From contig NZ_BCZE01000040.1 of assembly GCF_001598555.1 (NCBI RefSeq), positions 17,078 through 81,077 on the forward strand: 64,000 bases of DNA. The letters run 5' to 3'. The position numbers and the translations under genes were made by a program. Positions within the stretch are counted from its first letter, which is position 1; the number at the start of each line of letters is the position of its first letter. Below are positions 30,689 through 39,424 of the stretch, in pieces. The notes beneath the pieces are model-generated. The model was not told the origin of the DNA, ran no database searches, and saw only the letters and a program-made list of their open reading frames with translations. This DNA comes from Novosphingobium rosa NBRC 15208. Lineage in GTDB: Bacteria; Pseudomonadota; Alphaproteobacteria; Sphingomonadales; Sphingomonadaceae.

Positions 30689-32177
30689 GCCCGCTTACCC
30701 GCCTTATGCCGATGATGATGGTCCTGGCGGGCTGGTAGCGAAGCAGACGCCCGGGGACAACGCAGAGGCGCTCTCCATCACCGAGATTTCCGCGCTTTTG
30801 AAGCGAACGGTGGAAGATCGCTTCGGTTTTGTGCGGGTGCGGGGCGAATTGTCGGGCGTGAAGCGCGCGGCATCGGGCCATTTGTATCTGGCGCTGAAGG
30901 ATGAGGGCGCGCGGCTCGATGGCGTGATGTGGAAGGGCAGCGTGGCGCGTCTGGGCTTTCTGCCCGAGGATGGCGTGGAGGTGATCGCCACCGGCAAGCT
31001 GACCACCTATCCGGGCCGCTCGAACTATCAGATCGTGATCGAGCGCATGGAGATCGCGGGCGAGGGCGCCCTGCTGGCCCTGCTGGCGAAAACCAAGGCG
31101 CGGCTGGAGGCGGAAGGACTGTTCGCCTCCGAGCGCAAGCGGGCGCTGCCCTTTCTGCCCCGCGTGATCGGCGTGGTGACATCGCCCACCGGCGCAGTGA
31201 TCCGCGACATCCTGCACCGCCTGGCCGACCGTTTTCCCAGCCATGTGATCCTCTGGCCGGTGCTGGTGCAGGGGCAGGGGGCGGCGCAGCAGGTCGCCGC
31301 CGCCGTGCGCGGCTTTGGTGCCTTGGCACCGGGCGGGCCGGTGCCGCGCCCCGATGTGCTGATCGTCGGGCGCGGCGGTGGTAGCATCGAGGATCTGTGG
31401 AGTTTCAACGAAGAAGAGGTGGTGCGCGCCATCGCCGAGAGCCCGATCCCCGTGATCAGCGCCGTCGGCCATGAGACCGACACAACGCTGGCCGATTTCG
31501 CCGCCGACCGCCGCGCGCCCACCCCCACCGCCGCCGCCGAAATGGCCGTGCCGGTGCGCGAGGATCTGTTGGCCACGGTGGGCGAATTCGCCCTGCGTCA
31601 GCGCCGGGCCGTAACGCGCGGGCTGGACCTGTCGCGCGAGAGGCTGGCGGTGCGGGCGCAGCGCCTGCCTTCGGCCCGCACGCTGCTGGAAGAGCCGACC
31701 CAGGCGCTGGATGAAGCTGGCGAAAAGCTGCGTCGCGGTCTGGCCGGGCGGGCTCAGGTTGCTGGCACGCAGTTGCAGCGCGTCGCCGGGCGGCTCTCGC
31801 TGCCTTTGCTGGCGGCGCGACTGGAACGCGCGCGCGAAAGGCTGGCGGCACAGAGGCTCAATCCCGCGCTGCTCTCGGCGCGCCTGCGTGAGGATGGGCG
31901 GCGGCTCGATGGCGTGACGCGGGTGATGGCCAGTCTTAATCCTGATGCCGTGCTGGCGCGGGGCTATGTGCGGGTGACCGGCGAGGATGGCCGCACGTTG
32001 GTGGGCCATGCTCAGGCCTCGGCCGAGGCGCGGCTGACGTTGCATTTCCGCGATGGCCTGCTCGACGTTGCCCCCTTGGATTCAGAGGCGGTTCAGCCGC
32101 GTCCGGCTCCCCGTAAGGCCGCGCCGCGCCGCAGTGAAACCTCGGAAAAGCCCGTACAGGACGACCTGTTCGGCTGA
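30687..32177 (+). CDS. xseA: Exodeoxyribonuclease VII large subunit
   Basis: XseA is the catalytic subunit of a single-strand exonuclease used in DNA repair. The 496-residue protein has an N-terminal OB-fold (ITEISALLKRTVEDRFGFVRVRGELSG, YLALKDEGARLDGVMWKG), then the catalytic domain with GVVTSPTGAVIRDI, VGRGGGSIEDLWSFN near 235, and SAVGHETDTTLADFAADRRA. A long helical tail and a basic C-terminus follow. The ATG at 30687 or at 30681 is possible; both overlap the purD start. The small subunit xseB is not in view. The DUF2093 gene follows closely. Confidence 0.95.
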   Translation: MPAYPPYADDDGPGGLVAKQTPGDNAEALSITEISALLKRTVEDRFGFVRVRGELSGVKRAASGHLYLALKDEGARLDGVMWKGSVARLGFLPEDGVEVIATGKLTTYPGRSNYQIVIERMEIAGEGALLALLAKTKARLEAEGLFASERKRALPFLPRVIGVVTSPTGAVIRDILHRLADRFPSHVILWPVLVQGQGAAQQVAAAVRGFGALAPGGPVPRPDVLIVGRGGGSIEDLWSFNEEEVVRAIAESPIPVISAVGHETDTTLADFAADRRAPTPTAAAEMAVPVREDLLATVGEFALRQRRAVTRGLDLSRERLAVRAQRLPSARTLLEEPTQALDEAGEKLRRGLAGRAQVAGTQLQRVAGRLSLPLLAARLERARERLAAQRLNPALLSARLREDGRRLDGVTRVMASLNPDAVLARGYVRVTGEDGRTLVGHAQASAEARLTLHFRDGLLDVAPLDSEAVQPRPAPRKAAPRRSETSEKPVQDDLFG

Positions 32178-32226
32178 CGCGCCCGATGGCATTGGAGCGT
32201 GGCGCCAAAGATGGTAGTAAGGTTAG

Positions 32227-32427
32227 ATGTTGATGAATTCTGCCGAACGTATCGCCGTGTTGCGCTATGAACCCAGTGGCTTCCGTATGGTGAGCCCGGG
32301 CAGCCATGTTGTCTGCGCTGTTACGGGTGAAAAGATCCCGCTCGACTCGCTCCGTTACTGGAGTGTCGAGTGGCAGGAAGCCTATGCCAGCCCGGAGATC
32401 GCCACGAAGCGCATGCTGGGCTTGTGA
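32227..32427 (+). CDS. DUF2093 domain protein
   Basis: This 66-residue protein belongs to the small family DUF2093, found in alphaproteobacteria. The core is AERIAVLRYEPSGFRMVSPGSHVVCAVTG, then KIPLDSLRYWSVEWQEAYASPE; the single CAVTG cysteine and LRYW are family marks. Function unknown. The gene starts 49 bp after xseA, and its stop codon overlaps the GTG start of the M23 peptidase (GTGA). The ATG two codons downstream (32233) is an alternative start. Confidence 0.82.
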   Translation: MLMNSAERIAVLRYEPSGFRMVSPGSHVVCAVTGEKIPLDSLRYWSVEWQEAYASPEIATKRMLGL

Positions 32428-33263
32428 TCTCCCGCCGCGGGGCGCTGGCCGGATTGGGGCTGAGCCTGATCCCCGTGCAGCTTGGGGCAGCCGCCCCGAA
32501 AGCGCCTCCTTTGGCCGATCCGATTGGCGTGCTGATGCAAGGTGGCTGGGCACGCGGGCAGGTGACGGGCAAGCCGCGCCTGTCGCTTGGCGGTCAGGCG
32601 GTGGATTGCGATCCGGATGGCCGCTTCTTCCTCGCCTTTGACCGCGATGCGCCGCCCACGGCCACACTGACCGCCGATTATGGCGCTGCAGGCATCAGCA
32701 GCCGCACGCTGGCCATCGCCCCGCGGGCTTGGCCGATCGAGCATGTGGATGCTCCCTTCCATCCCCCCGCCGTGCCCGATGAGGCTTTCGCCAAACTCCG
32801 CGCGGTGGAGCTGGCGCGGATCGAGGTTGCGCGTGCGCAGGTGACCGGCGCCACGGGCTGGCGGCAGGCCTTTGTCTGGCCCGCGCATGGGCGGATTTCA
32901 GGACGTTTCGGGTCGCAGCGCATCTATCGCGGCACGCCGGGAGCTTATCACAGCGGTCTGGACATCGCGCCGGGCGCGGGGGCGACCTATGTTGCGCCCG
33001 CCGATGGCGTGGTGGTGCTGGCGGCGCAGGCGCCCTTCACGCAGGAAGGCAATCTGCTGATGCTGGACCATGGCATGGGGCTCAATTCGGCCTTCCTGCA
33101 TGCCCAGCGCCTTTTGGTGCGTGAGGGGGATCGGGTGCCTCAAGGGCAGCCGCTGGGTCTGGTCGGCATGACCGGTCGTGCCACTGGCCCGCATTTGCAC
33201 TGGAGCCTGCGCTGGCGCGCGGCGCGATTGGACCCGCTGCTGATTTTGCCCTCCGCCGGGTGA
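32424..33263 (+). CDS. M23-family peptidoglycan endopeptidase (LytM domain), exported
   Basis: The 279-residue product starts at GTG 32424 (VISRRGALAGLGLSLIPVQ), with a twin-arginine-like signal, and is likely exported to the periplasm. The C-terminal LytM domain has the zinc ligands: HSGLDIAPG near 172 (HxxxD) and GPHLHWSLRW near 253 (HxH), with a further ligand region between. These enzymes cut peptide cross-links in peptidoglycan or act as regulators of amidases. All ligands seem intact, so catalysis is plausible. The gene is coupled to DUF2093 by GTGA and is the last gene of the xseA transcript. Confidence 0.88.
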   Translation: MISRRGALAGLGLSLIPVQLGAAAPKAPPLADPIGVLMQGGWARGQVTGKPRLSLGGQAVDCDPDGRFFLAFDRDAPPTATLTADYGAAGISSRTLAIAPRAWPIEHVDAPFHPPAVPDEAFAKLRAVELARIEVARAQVTGATGWRQAFVWPAHGRISGRFGSQRIYRGTPGAYHSGLDIAPGAGATYVAPADGVVVLAAQAPFTQEGNLLMLDHGMGLNSAFLHAQRLLVREGDRVPQGQPLGLVGMTGRATGPHLHWSLRWRAARLDPLLILPSAG

Positions 33264-33745
33264 CGGGCGCTTAATCTTTCAAAAACATGGATATTATGTG
33301 TCAATTCGCAGAACGGGCGTTTTGCGCCTTTTCAGCGGATTTTTAAAGCCGTGCTTTTTGAGCAATCCATGCCGATTTGCTCGTTTTCCGACAGTCCATG
33401 ATATTTTATGTCTCAAAATCGTGACAAAAAATCCAAAGGATGCGGGAATCTATCAAGGCGCTTCCGGTAAAATACCAGATCGCCCTTTGCGTCACATTCA
33501 TACCAATTGTGTTTTCTGCAATGGATTGTGACAGTTTCGCAACATTATGGCGGTTTTTTGCTGACACCCATGTCAGCATCTTTTCGCGCCAGATGCGCTT
33601 TGCCATGATCGCATTTCGTTTTCACGCGGCTTCGGTCGCTTCGTTCCCCGGGATGGGAACGAGGCGAGGGCAACCGGAACCAGACTGATCGTGGGAACAA
33701 CACCGTGAATGGCGGGGGCGCCATTCACTGGAACAGGGGTGAAAC
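33264..33745 (+). promoter_or_regulatory. AT-rich intergenic leader of the second TonB receptor, with hairpin
   Basis: These 482 bp hold no convincing gene. The stretch 33264-33620 is clearly AT-richer than its neighbours, with motifs such as ATGATATTTTATGTC. Near the 3' end GTGAATGGCG and CGCCATTCAC (33705-33728) form a perfect 10-bp hairpin around GGGG, 17 bp before the receptor ATG. This could control translation or RNA stability. A small frame at 33440-33688 lacks family likeness and a ribosome site. Confidence 0.5.
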
Positions 33746-36700
33746 ATGAAAGTTGCATTGTACAATGCGCTGCTGGGCAGCGCTGCGCCGCTCGTTCTGA
33801 GCGCGTGCCTGATGTCCGGCACGGCCTTCGCACAGGATGCGGCCAAGCCGGAAGAACCCAAGGCAGAAGAAGCACAGACCATCGTGGTGACAGGCTCGAT
33901 CCTGCGCCGCACCAACACCGAAACGCCCGCGCCGGTCACGACCCTGACCTTCAGCGAACTGTCGGATCGCGGTGTGAACACCGTTTCCGAAGGCCTGCAG
34001 CGCATGGCCGCCAACGGCTCGGGCGCACTGAGCGAAGGCTGGAACAACGGCAGCAACTTCGCCACCGGCGCCAATGCCGTGTCGCTGCGCGGCCTGACCG
34101 TGCAAGCCACGCTGACGCTGTTCAACGGCCTGCGCATGGCTCCCTATCCCAAGGCGGATGACGGCCATCGCAACTTCGTCGATCTGGGCACGATCCCCGA
34201 TGCGGTGGTCGAAAAGATCGACGTGCTGAAGGATTCGGCCTCCTCGACCTACGGCGCCGACGCCGTGGCCGGCGTGGTCAACGTCATCATGAAGAAGGAA
34301 ATCAAGGGCATCCATCTGGACGCCTCCAGCGGCATTTCCCAGCGTGGTGATGGTGGCGAGCGGGCTGTCGATCTGACCGCCGGCTATGGCGACCTGCGCG
34401 AGAAGGGCTGGAACATCTATGTTTCGGGCACCTATCGCAAGAAGGACGTCATCAACGTCAACAGCCGCGATTATCCCTTCAACAATGGCGATCTCTCGGG
34501 CCTGTGCGATGGCGCCGGTCACTGCGTGGGCATCGCCTCCTCGGGCCTGCAGTTCGGCCAGAACGCCGATGGCACGCTGTCTGGCGGCACCACCACCATC
34601 GCGCCGCTGGTCCGCCCGATTACCGTCTCGTCGGCCGGTGCCATCTCCGCACCGGGGATCTATTCGCAGCTGAACACCACGGGCTGCTCGGCCTTCGGTC
34701 TGAAGGCTGTGACGCTGACGCCGAGCCAGCAGCTGAATCCCTCGACAGGGGCTCCCCTGTACAATGCCAACCAGTGCCAGCAGGATCTGCGCGCGCAATA
34801 TCGCACGCTGCGTCCCGACACCGAGCGCTATGGCTTTGTGGTGCATGGCGTCGCCGATCTGGGCGACCGCGCCCAGCTGACCGGCGATTTCGAATATATG
34901 CATGTGAAGACCTCCACGCAGCTCGCGCCGCAGGCCTTCGCCAGCCAGACCACGCCTTCGACCAACCCGACCGACCCGGTCAAGCTGACCAACGTCATCC
35001 TGCCGGTCTATGTCTGCGCCAATGGCGTGGGCACCATCCGCGGGGCTTCGAACATCAGCACGGGTTGCAGCGCCGCCAATGGCGTGCTCAACCCCAACAA
35101 CCCCTATGCCGCCGCGGGCCAGACCGCTCAGCTGAAGGGTCTGTATGACCGGCCGGTGGGGATCACCTCGAACACCACCGAGCTGCATGGCGCGCTGGGC
35201 GTTCAGGGCCAGCTGGGCAAGGATGACGAGTGGAACTATTCGCTCGATTTCACCGCCTCGCATGTCCGCCTGGGCCTGCTGTATGAAAACTATCTGATCC
35301 CGCAGCGCATCGCCGATGTGGCCGCGACGGGCGCTTATAATTTCGTCAGCCCCTGGCTGAACTCGCAGGCGATCCGCGATTACATCTCGCCCGCGGTCAA
35401 CAACGTCTCGACCTCGGATCTGTGGCAGGTCCAGGCCCAGATCCAGCGCCGCCTGTTCGAGCTGCCCGGCGGCCCGGCCCAGCTGGCGGTGGGCGGCGCC
35501 TATCGTCATGAGGCGATCACCAATCCCTCGGCCAATCCGGCCAACGCTGCCGCTCCCTACATGCGCTACTACGGTCTGAACGCCGTGGCCGCTTCGGGCA
35601 GCCGCAATGTGCGTTCGGGCTTCTTCGCGCTGGGCCTGCCCCTGCTCAAGAGCCTGGAATTCGACGCCTCGGGCCGTTACGACAGCTATTCGTCGGGCCA
35701 GTCGAATTTCTCGCCCAAGCTGGAAGCCAAGTTCACGCCGATCCGCCAGTTCGCGCTGCGCGGCACCTGGTCGAAGGGCTTCCGTATCCCCTCCTTCAAC
35801 GAGGCGAGCGGCGATCCGACGACCGGCTACACCCAGCCGACCGTCAATTGCGCGGTCTACACCACCTTCTGCGCCGCGCATGGCAACAACGGCTATGCCA
35901 CCGCCGCCTATTCGCTGGGCCGCACCTCGTTCTCCAACGCCAATCTGAAGCCTGAGAAGTCCACCAGCTGGACCCTGGGCACGATCATCGAACCCAACCG
36001 CCACCTGTCCTTCACGGTCGATTACTACAACATCAAGATCAAGGATCTGGTGTCGGGTCTGTCGTCCACGGCGCAGAATGCGGTGCTCGATGCCTATCTG
36101 AAGAATGGCACCACCACCGGCGTGGTGCCCGGCGTGACGGTGGTTCCCGGCACCGTCGATCCGGCCAACCAGTCGGCTCAGGCGCTGCCCGGCTTCATCC
36201 AGTTCCAGTTCAACAACGCAGGCAAGGAAGAGGTGCAGGGCATCGATTTCGGCGCCAATGCCCGTTACGATCTGGGCCATGGGCTGAAGTGGGCCAGCAG
36301 CTTCGACGGCAACTATCTGATCAAGTATCAGCTGACCACCGCCGACAACACCGTCGAGCGTTTCGACGGCACGCTGAGCCCCTGCGATACCTCGTCCTGC
36401 TCGGGCTCGCCCAAGTGGCGCTTCACCTGGGCCAACACCATCAGCAAGGGCAAGGTCTCGCTGACGGCGACGACCTACTTCACCTCGGGCTACGATCTGG
36501 CCGAAGTGGACTACGGCGGCGTGGCTGGCGACTGCCTCAACTCGAAGAACATCGGCGCGGGCATCGTCTACTACAAGGGCACGACCACCCCGGTGGCATG
36601 CCGCGCCAAGGCGACCTGGAACGTCGACCTGTCGGGCAAGGTGAAGGTGACGGACAACTTCACCGTCTATGCCAACGTGCTGAACGTGCTGGGCATCAAG

Positions 36701-36811
36701 CCGACCTTCGACCCCTCGGCCGCCTACGGCAACTACAACTTCAACCCGACCTGGGGCATGGCGAACATCATCGGTCGCTACTTCCGCATCGGCGCGAAGG
36801 TCGATTTCTAA
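33746..36811 (+). CDS. TonB-dependent receptor, large sphingomonad type
   Basis: This 1021-residue outer-membrane transporter has a signal peptide (LVLSACLMSGTAFAQ), a linker (AAKPEEPKAEEA), then the plug (QTIVVTGSILRRTNTETPAPV, IDVLKDSASSTYGADAVAGVVN) and a barrel ending in FRIGAKVDF with the terminal Phe. Extracellular loops carry several cysteines (LCDGAGHC, TGCSAF, CQQD, CDTSSC), probably disulfide-bonded. The substrate is not known; such receptors in sphingomonads often import oligosaccharides or siderophores. The start has AGGGG ahead of it. A terminator follows. A TonB box is not obvious. Confidence 0.88.
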   Translation: MKVALYNALLGSAAPLVLSACLMSGTAFAQDAAKPEEPKAEEAQTIVVTGSILRRTNTETPAPVTTLTFSELSDRGVNTVSEGLQRMAANGSGALSEGWNNGSNFATGANAVSLRGLTVQATLTLFNGLRMAPYPKADDGHRNFVDLGTIPDAVVEKIDVLKDSASSTYGADAVAGVVNVIMKKEIKGIHLDASSGISQRGDGGERAVDLTAGYGDLREKGWNIYVSGTYRKKDVINVNSRDYPFNNGDLSGLCDGAGHCVGIASSGLQFGQNADGTLSGGTTTIAPLVRPITVSSAGAISAPGIYSQLNTTGCSAFGLKAVTLTPSQQLNPSTGAPLYNANQCQQDLRAQYRTLRPDTERYGFVVHGVADLGDRAQLTGDFEYMHVKTSTQLAPQAFASQTTPSTNPTDPVKLTNVILPVYVCANGVGTIRGASNISTGCSAANGVLNPNNPYAAAGQTAQLKGLYDRPVGITSNTTELHGALGVQGQLGKDDEWNYSLDFTASHVRLGLLYENYLIPQRIADVAATGAYNFVSPWLNSQAIRDYISPAVNNVSTSDLWQVQAQIQRRLFELPGGPAQLAVGGAYRHEAITNPSANPANAAAPYMRYYGLNAVAASGSRNVRSGFFALGLPLLKSLEFDASGRYDSYSSGQSNFSPKLEAKFTPIRQFALRGTWSKGFRIPSFNEASGDPTTGYTQPTVNCAVYTTFCAAHGNNGYATAAYSLGRTSFSNANLKPEKSTSWTLGTIIEPNRHLSFTVDYYNIKIKDLVSGLSSTAQNAVLDAYLKNGTTTGVVPGVTVVPGTVDPANQSAQALPGFIQFQFNNAGKEEVQGIDFGANARYDLGHGLKWASSFDGNYLIKYQLTTADNTVERFDGTLSPCDTSSCSGSPKWRFTWANTISKGKVSLTATTYFTSGYDLAEVDYGGVAGDCLNSKNIGAGIVYYKGTTTPVACRAKATWNVDLSGKVKVTDNFTVYANVLNVLGIKPTFDPSAAYGNYNFNPTWGMANIIGRYFRIGAKVDF

Positions 36812-36837
36812 GCTTTCATGGCTTGATCGAGCATTGG

Positions 36838-36867
36838 GGGGCGGCCTGCAAAGGGCCGCCCCTTTTT
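36838..36867 (+). terminator. Intrinsic terminator of the TonB receptor
   Basis: GGGGCGGCC and GGCCGCCCC form a 9-bp stem around a 7-base loop and are followed by five T residues, 27 bp after the receptor stop codon. Confidence 0.88.
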
Positions 36868-36891
36868 GTTTTCAGGGGTGAAGGGATGGAA

Positions 36892-37009
36892 GCAGGGGGC
36901 GTTACGCCCCTTGCACCCCCGTTATGTCTCCCGACACGGATGAAGCGCCACGTGAGGGGGCAGCGCAAACGTCCCTGCCGCCGGAGGGCGCGGGTGATGA
37001 CCCTCGCAT
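36892..37009 (+). repeat. Nested inverted-repeat element, shortened copy F
   Basis: The left end is a variant palindrome (GCAGGGGGCGTTACGCCCCT, as in copy K). It is followed by TTATGTCTCCCGACACGG, and the right part keeps GAGGGCGCGGGTGATGACCC. The middle with the nested GCGCCGCAGGC pair is missing or degraded, so this copy looks like a deletion derivative. Confidence 0.6.
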
Positions 37010-37040
37010 CTTCTTTTTGCTTTCAGGATTCCGGACAAAC

Positions 37041-37078
37041 AAAAAGGCGCGGCAGAACGAATCTGCCGCGCCTTTTTT
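37041..37078. terminator. Bidirectional intrinsic terminator after rpmB
   Basis: AAAAAGGCGCGGCAG and CTGCCGCGCCTTTTT pair perfectly around a 7-base loop. On the minus strand it terminates rpmB (stop at 37107); on the plus strand it stops any read-through from the receptor. Confidence 0.9.
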
Positions 37079-37106
37079 GCTGGCGCTGAAATCTGCCTTA
37101 AGTCGC

Positions 37107-37397
37107 TCAGGCGGCGACGGCGGCAGCCTTCTTCAGTTCGCGCTTCACCTTGAGGGCGTTGCGGCTCAGCTTGCAGTCAGCCGTCTTGAGCAGCCAGTTG
37201 TCCAGGCCGCCGACGTGTTCGACCGAGCGCAGGCCATGCGTCGAAACGCGGAACTTGAAGCCACGATCCAGGGCTTCCGACAGCAGCGTGACGTTCTGCA
37301 GGTTAGGCAGGAAGACGCGCTTGGTCTTGTTGTTGGCATGGCTCACATTGTGGCCAACCTGACGGCCCTTGCCAGTCAGTTCGCAAATACGGGACAT
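37107..37397 (-). CDS. rpmB: 50S ribosomal protein L28
   Basis: Ribosomal protein bL28 is part of the large subunit. The 96-residue protein has the family opening MSRICELTGKGRQVGHNVSH, followed by ANNKTKRVFLPNLQNVTLLS and FRVSTHGLRSVEHVGGLDNW. The zinc-ribbon cysteines are not all present: I see one at position 5 and one in TADCKL, so it is of the zinc-independent (C-) type. It is monocistronic, opposite to tadA, with a strong terminator after it. Confidence 0.96.
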   Translation of the reverse strand: MSRICELTGKGRQVGHNVSHANNKTKRVFLPNLQNVTLLSEALDRGFKFRVSTHGLRSVEHVGGLDNWLLKTADCKLSRNALKVKRELKKAAAVAA

Positions 37398-37562
37398 GAT
37401 TCTCGCCTTCGAATTTCGTTACCGTTGCCGGAAGAATGGGCGCGCATAGCGATTCTGCCCGGCTTGGTCAAGGTTTTGCACAGGCGAAGAATCGATTCGG
37501 TCCTCACGCCGCTGGTGTGTGCTCTTGCCATGATGGCAGCGCTCGCGCTAGCCCCCTTGGGC

Positions 37563-38021
37563 ATGACCCAATGGCCGCTTCCCGAACCCATGGCGCTGGC
37601 GCTGGAACAGGCCCGTCTGGGCGCGCAGGCCGGGGAAGTCCCCATTGGCGCGGTTGTGATGCGTGAGGGCAAGGTGATCGCCGCCGCCCACAACCGCCCC
37701 CGCGCCCTGTGCGACCCCACCGCCCATGCCGAGGTGCTGGCCATCCGCGCCGCCGCCGCTGCGCTGGGGCAGGAACGTCTGGAAGGCTGCGACCTGTGGG
37801 TTTCGCTGGAGCCATGCCCGATGTGCGCGGGGGCGATTGCCCATGCGCGCATCGCCCGGCTCTATTACGCGGCCAGCGACCCCAAGGGCGGCGCTGTGGA
37901 GCATGGCGCGCGGGTTTTCGATCACCCCCAGTGTCTGCACCGGCCCGAGGTCTACAGCGGGCTGGGCGGGGATATGGCGGCAGAGATGTTGCGGGCTTTT
38001 TTTCAAGAACGAAGAGGGTAG
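37563..38021 (+). CDS. tadA: tRNA-specific adenosine deaminase
   Basis: TadA converts A34 to inosine in tRNA-Arg(ACG) and is essential. The 152-residue protein has the zinc deaminase motifs: PTAHAEVLAIR (HAE) near 57 and LEPCPMCAGAIAHARI (PCxxC) near 87, then YYAASDPKGGAVEHGARVFDHP. I chose the ATG at 37563 (MTQWPLPEPMALALEQAR); 12 codons upstream there are in-frame ATGs with less family likeness. It is divergent from rpmB. Repeat copy G begins 2 bp after the stop. Confidence 0.93.
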   Translation: MTQWPLPEPMALALEQARLGAQAGEVPIGAVVMREGKVIAAAHNRPRALCDPTAHAEVLAIRAAAAALGQERLEGCDLWVSLEPCPMCAGAIAHARIARLYYAASDPKGGAVEHGARVFDHPQCLHRPEVYSGLGGDMAAEMLRAFFQERRG

Positions 38022-38022
38022 A

Positions 38023-38244
38023 TGCGAGGGGGGTTACCCCCTCACGCTCCCAGAACGTCTTCCGAGGCTAAGGCAGCGGCGTACTATCCCTTGCGCCCTG
38101 GCTCTCCACCTGCGCGATCCAGTGCGCCGCAGGCAGGTCATCTTCGATAGGCTAAAGCCTGCGGCGCTCTGAATGCGTGCCCAATGGCTTAGGCAGGGCG
38201 CGACGTAGACAACGAAAGGGAGCGCGAGGGCGATGGCCCTCGCA
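38023..38244 (+). repeat. Nested inverted-repeat element, copy G
   Basis: Ends TGCGAGGGGGGTTACCCCCT... and GGGAGCGCGAGGGCGATGGC...; inside are AACGTCTTCCGAGG, CTCTCCACCTGCGCG, GCGCCGCAGGCAGG, AAGCCTGCGGCGC and GTAGACAACGAAAGGG. It starts 2 bp after the tadA stop codon and ends 17 bp from the nadC stop, so it fills the whole convergent gap. Confidence 0.87.
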
Positions 38245-38260
38245 TCTTCTTTCCTTCGAA

Positions 38261-39124
38261 TCAGGCCAGAACGAAATCCAGCCCAATATCCGCCGCAGGA
38301 GCGCTCTGAGTCAGCCGCCCGACCGAGATATAGTCCACCCCGCTCGCCGCAATCGGGCCGATGGTGGAAAGGTTCACGCCGCCGCTCGCCTCGCAGGGCA
38401 CGCGGCCTGCCACCAGCGCCACGGCCTCGCGCAGCATATCCGGGCCCATATTGTCGAGCAGCAGGTGAGTCGCCCCCGCCGCCAGCGCGGGCGCGATCTG
38501 ATCCAGATGATCGACCTCGCAGATGATGCTGGCCACGCCAGCAGCCCGCGCGCGCGACACAGCTTCCGCAACGCCGCCTGCGACGGCGACATGGTTGTCC
38601 TTGATCATCGCCGCGTCCCACAGGCCCATGCGGTGATTCTGCGCGCCGCCCATGCGAGTGGCGTATTTCTCCAGATGGCGCAGGCCGGGGATGGTCTTGC
38701 GCGTATCCAGCAGGCGCGCCTTGGTCATGCCCATGGCGTCCACATACTGCCGCGTCAGCGTGGCGATGCCCGAAAGGTGCTGCACCGTGTTCAGCGCCGA
38801 GCGCTCCGCCGTCAGCAGCGCGCGCGCCTTGCCGGTGATGCGCAGCAGAGGCGTGCCGGGCGCGACCTGATCGCCATCCTGCACCAGCGTTTCCACGGAG
38901 ATCTCCGGGTCAAGGTGGCGGAAGAAGGCGACCGCAATCGGCAGGCCCGCCACGGTGATGGCGTCGCGGCTGTCCATCACGCCGGTGAAGCGGGCATCTT
39001 CAGGGATGACGCTCTCGCTCGTTACGTCCTGGCCGCCACCGGGGAGGCCTTCGCCAAGGTCTTCGGCAAGAGTCTGCGTGACGAAGGTGGCGAGGTCGAA
39101 GCCGGTCAGGGTGAATTGGGTCAT
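38261..39124 (-). CDS. nadC: Nicotinate-nucleotide pyrophosphorylase (quinolinate phosphoribosyltransferase)
   Basis: NadC converts quinolinate and PRPP to nicotinate mononucleotide in de novo NAD synthesis. The 287-residue length is typical. Visible marks are ALNTVQHLSGIATLTRQYVDAM near 110, LLDTRKTIPGLRHLEKYA near 135 with the substrate-binding Arg and Lys, GGAQNHRMGLWDAAMIKDNH near 158, EVDHLDQIA, and EASGGVNLSTIGPIAASGVDYISVG near the C-terminus. Genes nadA and nadB are not in the window. The start, MTQFTLTGFDLATFVTQTL, follows a 300-bp gap filled mainly by repeat copy H. Confidence 0.95.
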   Translation of the reverse strand: MTQFTLTGFDLATFVTQTLAEDLGEGLPGGGQDVTSESVIPEDARFTGVMDSRDAITVAGLPIAVAFFRHLDPEISVETLVQDGDQVAPGTPLLRITGKARALLTAERSALNTVQHLSGIATLTRQYVDAMGMTKARLLDTRKTIPGLRHLEKYATRMGGAQNHRMGLWDAAMIKDNHVAVAGGVAEAVSRARAAGVASIICEVDHLDQIAPALAAGATHLLLDNMGPDMLREAVALVAGRVPCEASGGVNLSTIGPIAASGVDYISVGRLTQSAPAADIGLDFVLA

Positions 39125-39169
39125 GGGTCAGGGGTATAAGGATGTGGGAAGAAGGGGGAAGGAGAAAAA

Positions 39170-39401
39170 GCGAGGGCCATCGCCCTCGCGCTCCCGGAAC
39201 GTCTTCCGACGCAGGGCCAGTGGCGCCGAAGCCACGCGCCCAGCCTCTCCACCTGCGCCACGCATGGCGCCGCAGGCAGTGATTTATCGATCATGGATTG
39301 AGTGCCAGCGTTTAAAAGCCTGCGGCGCGGCGACGTTGCTCCAGGGCCGAATCTGATGCGCAACGTGGACATTAAAGGGAGCGCGAGGGCGATGGCCCTC
39401 G
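39170..39401 (+). repeat. Nested inverted-repeat element, copy H
   Basis: Ends GCGAGGGCCATCGCCCTCGC... and GGGAGCGCGAGGGCGATGGC...; inside are AACGTCTTCCGACG, CTCTCCACCTGCGCC, GGCGCCGCAGGCAG, AAAGCCTGCGGCGCGGCG and GTGGACATTAAAGGG. It lies between the nadC start and the 3' end of the response regulator gene (24 bp from that stop). The nadC promoter must lie in or right next to it. Confidence 0.87.
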
Positions 39402-39424
39402 TCCTCGCACCTTCCCTTCAAACC

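Noticed and set aside
33440..33688. Plus-strand frame of 82 codons before the second TonB receptor
   Set aside because: No ribosome site, no family likeness, and an AT-rich leader region; probably chance.
36945..36957. CACGTG core inside shortened repeat copy F as a third parS
   Set aside because: The flanks (GCGC...AGGG) do not match the ParB consensus; only the common six-base core is present.
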